64,000 nucleotides of DNA from positions 2,419,501 through 2,483,500 of the forward strand of contig NZ_CP032345.1 of NCBI RefSeq assembly GCF_005222205.1, read 5' to 3'. The notes under the pieces were generated by a model, which was not told the DNA's origin, did not search any database, and saw nothing but the letters and a program-made list of their open reading frames with translations. The DNA comes from Azospirillum brasilense (GTDB taxonomy: Bacteria > Pseudomonadota > Alphaproteobacteria > Azospirillales > Azospirillaceae). Both the position numbers and the translations under genes were made by a program. Positions 62,701-64,000 of the stretch are shown piece after piece (the stretch's first letter is position 1; each line of letters opens with the position of its first letter).

Positions 62701-64000
62701 GAATCGAAGAGGTCAAATCCACCGCTGCCGTTGCCACCCTGGAAGACCGGATTCTCCGTGGTGAGCGCCAGCGTCGGCGCGGTCGGCCCGGTTGGCGCGG
62801 TCGGCCCGGCGACGTTGACGGTGGTCGAGACGCCGGTGAGGGTGGCGGTGTTGTTGCTGGCGCCGTCATCGGTGACACTGGTGATGGTGACGACGCGGTT
62901 GCCGGGCGTGACGATGCCGTTGACGGTGTCGCCGGAGTTGACGTAGGCGATGCCGTCGATCAGCGCCGCCAATTGGGTGCCGGTGAGACTGAATCCGCTC
63001 AGGGTGACGGTCGCCGTCGTTCCGCTGTACGACGTGGTGAGGACCGCCCCCGTCAGCGTCGGCGCCGTCACGGGCGTCCCGGCGGCGTTGGTGGTCAGGG
63101 AAATGGGCATGACGCCGGTGAGGGACAGCCACTCGTCGTCGACGACGTTGGTGACCGTCAGGGTCACGCTGGTGAAGACCTGTCCGATGTCGTTGGTGTC
63201 GGCGGACACGCCGGAGAACAGATCCACGGGCGGATTGTTCTGAGCAAAGGTCGGCGCGGTGCTCGTCGCCGTCAGGGTAGGCAGGCTCGAAGCCGGCGCA
63301 CCAATGTTGATGGCTGCGGAAACGCCGGTGATGTCGCCGGTGTCGACGCTGCCGCCGTCGTCGGTGAGGCCGGTGACGGCAATGATGCGCTGGCCGTTGG
63401 ATGGAGTGCCGGCCGCGTTGTAATAGGTGATGTCGTTGATGAGCGAGGCCATCTCGGCATCCGACAGGGCCATGCCGGAGATTCTGATGGTCGCTGTGCC
63501 GTTGCTGACGGACACCGTCCCGGTGACCCTTGTCGCGCTCATCTGCACGGGGTCCACAAAGTGGGACGCGCCGTCGACCAGGTAGAGTTCCAGCGGACCC
63601 ATCATGCCGGGCACGGTGAAGTACAACGCTTCGTTGGCGCCATCCAGCATGCCGGTCACGGTGACCGTCATGGCGGTGAAGATCTGCCCGCTGTCGTTGG
63701 TGCTGGCCGTGGCTGATGAGAACAGGGGCTGCGTCTGGGAACCGCTGTAGGTCGGCGTGCCGCCTGCGGCGCTCAACGTGGGGGCATGGAGTTGAACCGT
63801 GAAGCTGGTTCTGAAATCCGGAATATCGACGCCGGCCTGGTTCTGGATGGCCGTGGTGCTGTCCACGGTGTCCCCGTCGTAATAACGGAGGGAGACCGAA
63901 TCCCCGCTTTGGAAGATGTAGCCGTTGCCGACCTCAACGATGACGTTGCTGCCAATGACGTCGACGCCGGAAACAGTGTAGTAGACGCCGTTGATGCGAA
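53754..64000 (-). CDS. Giant RTX adhesin with tandem Ig-like repeats (5' end beyond window)
   Basis: At least 3,414 codons are open from the right edge to the stop at 53754; a GTG at 63866 is an in-window start but translation continues upstream without a stop. From N to C terminus: the end of a SwmB-like domain at the window edge, about three modules of roughly 110-120 aa (LFSGVSADTNDIGQVFTSVT type), two full SwmB-like domains (about 61.6-61.9 and 60.4-60.7 kb), a VCBS/cadherin-like region (about 59.6-60.1 kb), eleven 96-97 aa Ig-like repeats (55.56-58.73 kb), then an RTX beta-roll of about 23 nonapeptides (GGEGDDWLFGGEGNDLVGGG type) and a C-terminal segment ending in WFG, likely the type I secretion signal. 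A surface adhesin for aggregation, biofilm or root attachment is the family expectation. Confidence 0.9.
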   Translation of the reverse strand, partial: RINGVYYTVSGVDVIGSNVIVEVGNGYIFQSGDSVSLRYYDGDTVDSTTAIQNQAGVDIPDFRTSFTVQLHAPTLSAAGGTPTYSGSQTQPLFSSATASTNDSGQIFTAMTVTVTGMLDGANEALYFTVPGMMGPLELYLVDGASHFVDPVQMSATRVTGTVSVSNGTATIRISGMALSDAEMASLINDITYYNAAGTPSNGQRIIAVTGLTDDGGSVDTGDITGVSAAINIGAPASSLPTLTATSTAPTFAQNNPPVDLFSGVSADTNDIGQVFTSVTLTVTNVVDDEWLSLTGVMPISLTTNAAGTPVTAPTLTGAVLTTSYSGTTATVTLSGFSLTGTQLAALIDGIAYVNSGDTVNGIVTPGNRVVTITSVTDDGASNNTATLTGVSTTVNVAGPTAPTGPTAPTLALTTENPVFQGGNGSGGFDLFDSVTASTVDSGQTFTGMVLTVHNIIGPGFDNYLTIGGFSIPLSSGSGAFGNGNYTVSLVNGVATVTLSGMSLSNSDMGALIDGISYKNTYGMPFINSPVPNSQFGLSETRPIVLRSITDSGTSNNVTEINQVATVAINLQDVSLPNVTVTPDNPTANFSAGTPTQVSFTVTTPALTLVGSTLHFNVATPFGWTVSNLKLDGVPNGGLSGVIAQGTYTLTFDVMSAGTDTSGAFPLSIYASYDGLTPAAVISSGSVMVNLAPPAPVLQSAAVDGTTLVLTYDMALDSANPPAAGAFTVTAGGSPVTVSGVAVDSANKTVTLTLAQPVAFNSAVTVSYTDPSVGDDVNAVQSASGGIDAATIAGQPVINNTLDPNGTPPTLALTPVDGYAYVVASNPIFDLFNGVSASTMDSGQTFTGMVLTVHNVAGTGSNEFLTIAGTDITLSNGTSGSFTGGNYAVTLVNGVATVAISGMALSNSAMNTLIDGIAYKTTSTTITSLAQYRPGLSETRPVVLRSITDSGSANNTTEVNKVATASFGTQISTFGTVSVTPDNPTATFIAGTPTQLSFTVNIPSPIVLIGTSVYFDVAAPAGWTIANLKLDNQQNALLTGIFPVGTLTLTFDVTASGTDTTGVFPISIFASQDGIPNPTLAAFSSGSVMVTLAPPAPVLQGAAVNGTSLVLTYDVALDAVNGPGVGAFEVKVGGTTATVSGVAVDSAAKTVTLTLAQAVQHGQTVTVSYTDPTNGNDAAAIQNASGGADAASVTNQSVTNNTPDTTPPSITNVTIPNQPAQVGDTVTVTITVASDSDTYTLGNGSTVNGFALANLTKVSATTYTATFTVTADGLRTGNRAAGDDIPVNIVLVDGASNANTPYTTPISQTNDRIDTDAPPVLAVPATPPTLVDTAAADSFPLIDGQLSATDLEGGTLTYSLAGSQASPVQHGSVTLSNGVTYDTWSTGPGGTAYVNSQTGHYAYVFDAAFLNGVPAGPMQGTSTFTVSDGNRTVSQQLTLNFSGANDSPILSNDARSLTTIDQGIADAANTGTTVTALLASAGTASDAEYDSPVPMVTVLPLGIAVTGVTNTNGTWQYKVGSGAWTDIPTASSNGSALLLAGSDRVRFVPSGSGFTNTDTGGLTFKAWDRTSGTAGATADTTTADAFSAGSATATITVDAVPTLTATGGAKTFGVGVDSATTSLFSGVAASTVEAGQSFRGAVFTVSGVVDATEVLTIGGTDVALTNGATATLSGLGAAGGNAGVSVSVVGGVATVTVTGLERNDAQMSALLGGVTYKNTSASATLGDRTVAVASLTDSGGATGAATISGVSAVVSVADVTPPAAPVVTSAALTNSATPTLAGTAEAGSTVTVTVGGATYTTTATGGNWSINLATATPASGVLNLNANGTNAVSVTAKDASNNTSTAGTQTLTIDTTAPNAPAVTSAALTKNATPTIAGTAETGSTVTVTVGGATYTTTATNGTWSLNLATETPTAGSLSLNANGTNAISATATDAAGNVSSAGTQTLTIDTTAPNAPSVTSAALTNSTTPTIAGTAETGSMVTVTVGGATYTTTATNGTWSLDLATATPTAGVLNLNANGTNPVSATATDAAGNNSTAGTQTLTIDTTAPNAPAVTSAALTKNATPTLTGTAETGSTVTVTVGGATYTTTATNGTWSLNLATETPTAGSLSLNANGANPVSATATDAAGNTSTAGTQTLTIDTTAPNAPSVTSAALSNSTTPTIAGTAEAGSTVTVTVGGATYTTTATNGSWSLNLATATPVSGSLSLNANGTNAISATATDAAGNVSSAGTQTLTIDTTAPNAPAVTSAALSNSTTPTIAGTAETGSTVTVTVGGATYTTTTTNGTWSLNLATATPVTGTLSLNANGANPVSATATDAAGNVSAPGTQSLTIDTTAPNAPAVTSAALSNSTTPTLTGTAEAGSTVTVTVGGATYTTTATNGSWSINLATATPTAGSLSLNANGANPVSATATDAAGNTSTVGTQSLTIDTTLPNAPAVTSAALSNSTTPTLTGTAEAGSTVTVTVGGATYTTTAANGTWSLNLATATPVTGTLSLNANGANPVSATATDAAGNVSAPGTQSLTIDTTAPNAPAVTSAALSNSTTPTLTGTAEVGSTVTVTVGGATYTTTATGGNWSINLATATPVTGTLSLNANGANPVSATATDAAGNTSTAGTQSLTIDTTLPDAPAVTSAALSNSATPTLTGTAEAGSTVTVTVGGATYTTTATNGTWSLNLATATPTAGSLSLDANGANPVSATATDASGNVSAPGTQTLTIDTTAPNAPSVTSAALTNSTRPTLTGTAEAGATVTVTVGGATYTTTATNGGAWSLNLATATPVTGTLSLDANGMNTVSAMATDAAGNMSSAGTQSLTVDTTAPTATVRFEDDSIDAIEQSSAAFTISGGEAGTAFTWTITSAGGGQVTGSGVMSGPTAQVTGLDLSALGDGTLTLTLGLTDPAGNASVPVTATTQKLTATVEKPAPVAPPPVATVDGATVSGAVTTGSDGKRVTTVTIAASNEERVEDSNTANADLADVPVVREQVVDRQTGQVSTMTTLTVSVSTGVAVTTSGSAERQTAAEAQTGVAGLIAAIEARTDAGTASRGNLTGGGDSFLSVLSAQAQLLVRAIDFSAPGVAAGQAVQTKVTGNTLGGTGVASTAPTAVVLNTTALAGAVTIQLDNVEFAAVVGNATLVGGDGEQIVYGDDHEQYMYLGAGDDILHGGGGNDTIASAGGNDTLYGDEGDDVVMGGEGDDWLFGGEGNDLVGGGVGNDALFGGTGRDILFGEAGDDTLTGEEGDDTLSGGAGNDLLFGGSGHDFLIGDDGDDTLSGGDGNDVALGGAGRDLIGLGAGDDLASGGDGDDTLFGEAGNDTLFGGAGNDLLNGGAGNDVLFADGGADTLWGGAGADVFAFGRNSGGSVVMDFQAGVDRLALYDATMDLGAVIRSARVEGGSTTLDIGAGNRITILGQTGNVAAWFG
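55560..58730 (-). repeat. Eleven tandem 288-bp (96-aa) repeats in the giant adhesin
   Basis: The unit begins DTTAPNAPAVTSAAL and ends AGTQTLTI; ten copies are 288 bp and the last is 291 bp (an extra Gly in ATNGGAWS). Copies are near-identical at the nucleotide level, with differences at a few positions (SNSTTPTL/TKNATPTI, PTAG/PVTG). High identity over 3.2 kb implies recent duplication or gene conversion and would be prone to copy-number change. Confidence 0.95.

Noticed and set aside
59802..63716. A 1,304-codon plus-strand open frame opposite the giant adhesin
   Set aside because: It has poor composition (Arg/Gly/Val-rich without domains) and no start or ribosome site of merit. It is the antisense shadow of a GC-rich gene.

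Overview
The window is GC-rich alphaproteobacterial DNA, most likely chromosomal DNA of Azospirillum. The strongest evidence is at the left edge. A truncated nifB sits behind a textbook sigma-54 promoter with two NifA sites. It is followed by a NifA of the oxygen-sensitive class (C-X11-C-X19-C-X4-C) with the long Pro/Ala linker that I associate with Azospirillum brasilense NifA. The species assignment is inference from family knowledge; no database was searched.

Layout. (1) 1-5.7 kb: nifB (partial), a cyclase/FHA signalling protein, an unknown protein and nifA. (2) 6.0-9.7 kb: a TetR-HlyD-ABC ATPase-ABC-2 permease efflux operon with ATGA overlaps. (3) 9.9-12.5 kb: MepA endopeptidase, a SAM methyltransferase, short ribosomal L36 on its own promoter and terminator, and a lone mini tail-collar protein. 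(4) 12.8-16.9 kb: glcDEF glycolate oxidase, with a palindromic repeat embedded in frame in glcE. (5) 17-30 kb: envelope and housekeeping genes: phosphatidylcholine synthase, small lipoprotein, outer-membrane barrel, acyl-CoA dehydrogenase, lytic transglycosylase, FAD-linked 2-hydroxyacid dehydrogenase, Sua5, an orphan ParA, Bcp and GlnE. (6) 30-38.8 kb: a large AsmA/YhdP-like protein, a Calx-beta/RTX protein with an AT-rich 5' end, TyrS, AnmK, and a hydrolase coupled to a tiny lipoprotein. (7) 39-44.2 kb: cysE-iscR-iscS-hscB-fdx-mnmA and tRNA-Met, a cysteine/Fe-S/thiolation cluster without iscU, iscA or hscA whose HscB has a zinc ribbon and no HPD motif. (8) 44.3-46.9 kb: a LysR regulator, a small unknown gene and an SbtA bicarbonate transporter. 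(9) 47-50.8 kb: a type I secretion adaptor, its ABC exporter and a small RTX cargo. (10) 51-53.7 kb: an SDR/CMD-like/Atu4866-like operon with a divergent LysR gene. (11) 53.8 kb to the right edge: a giant RTX adhesin of more than 3,400 residues with 11 near-identical 96-97 aa repeats. It is open through the window end.

Working together: nifA activates nifB through the -24/-12 promoter. The Isc-type cluster supplies sulfur for Fe-S proteins (NifB, GlcF and ferredoxin are such proteins) and for tRNA thiolation. The type I exporter at 47-50 kb is the natural candidate to secrete the adjacent small RTX protein, and possibly the giant adhesin and the Calx-beta/RTX protein. A family of GC-rich palindromes (REP-like) recurs between genes and once inside glcE.

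I found no rRNA, CRISPR array, insertion sequence or replication origin.
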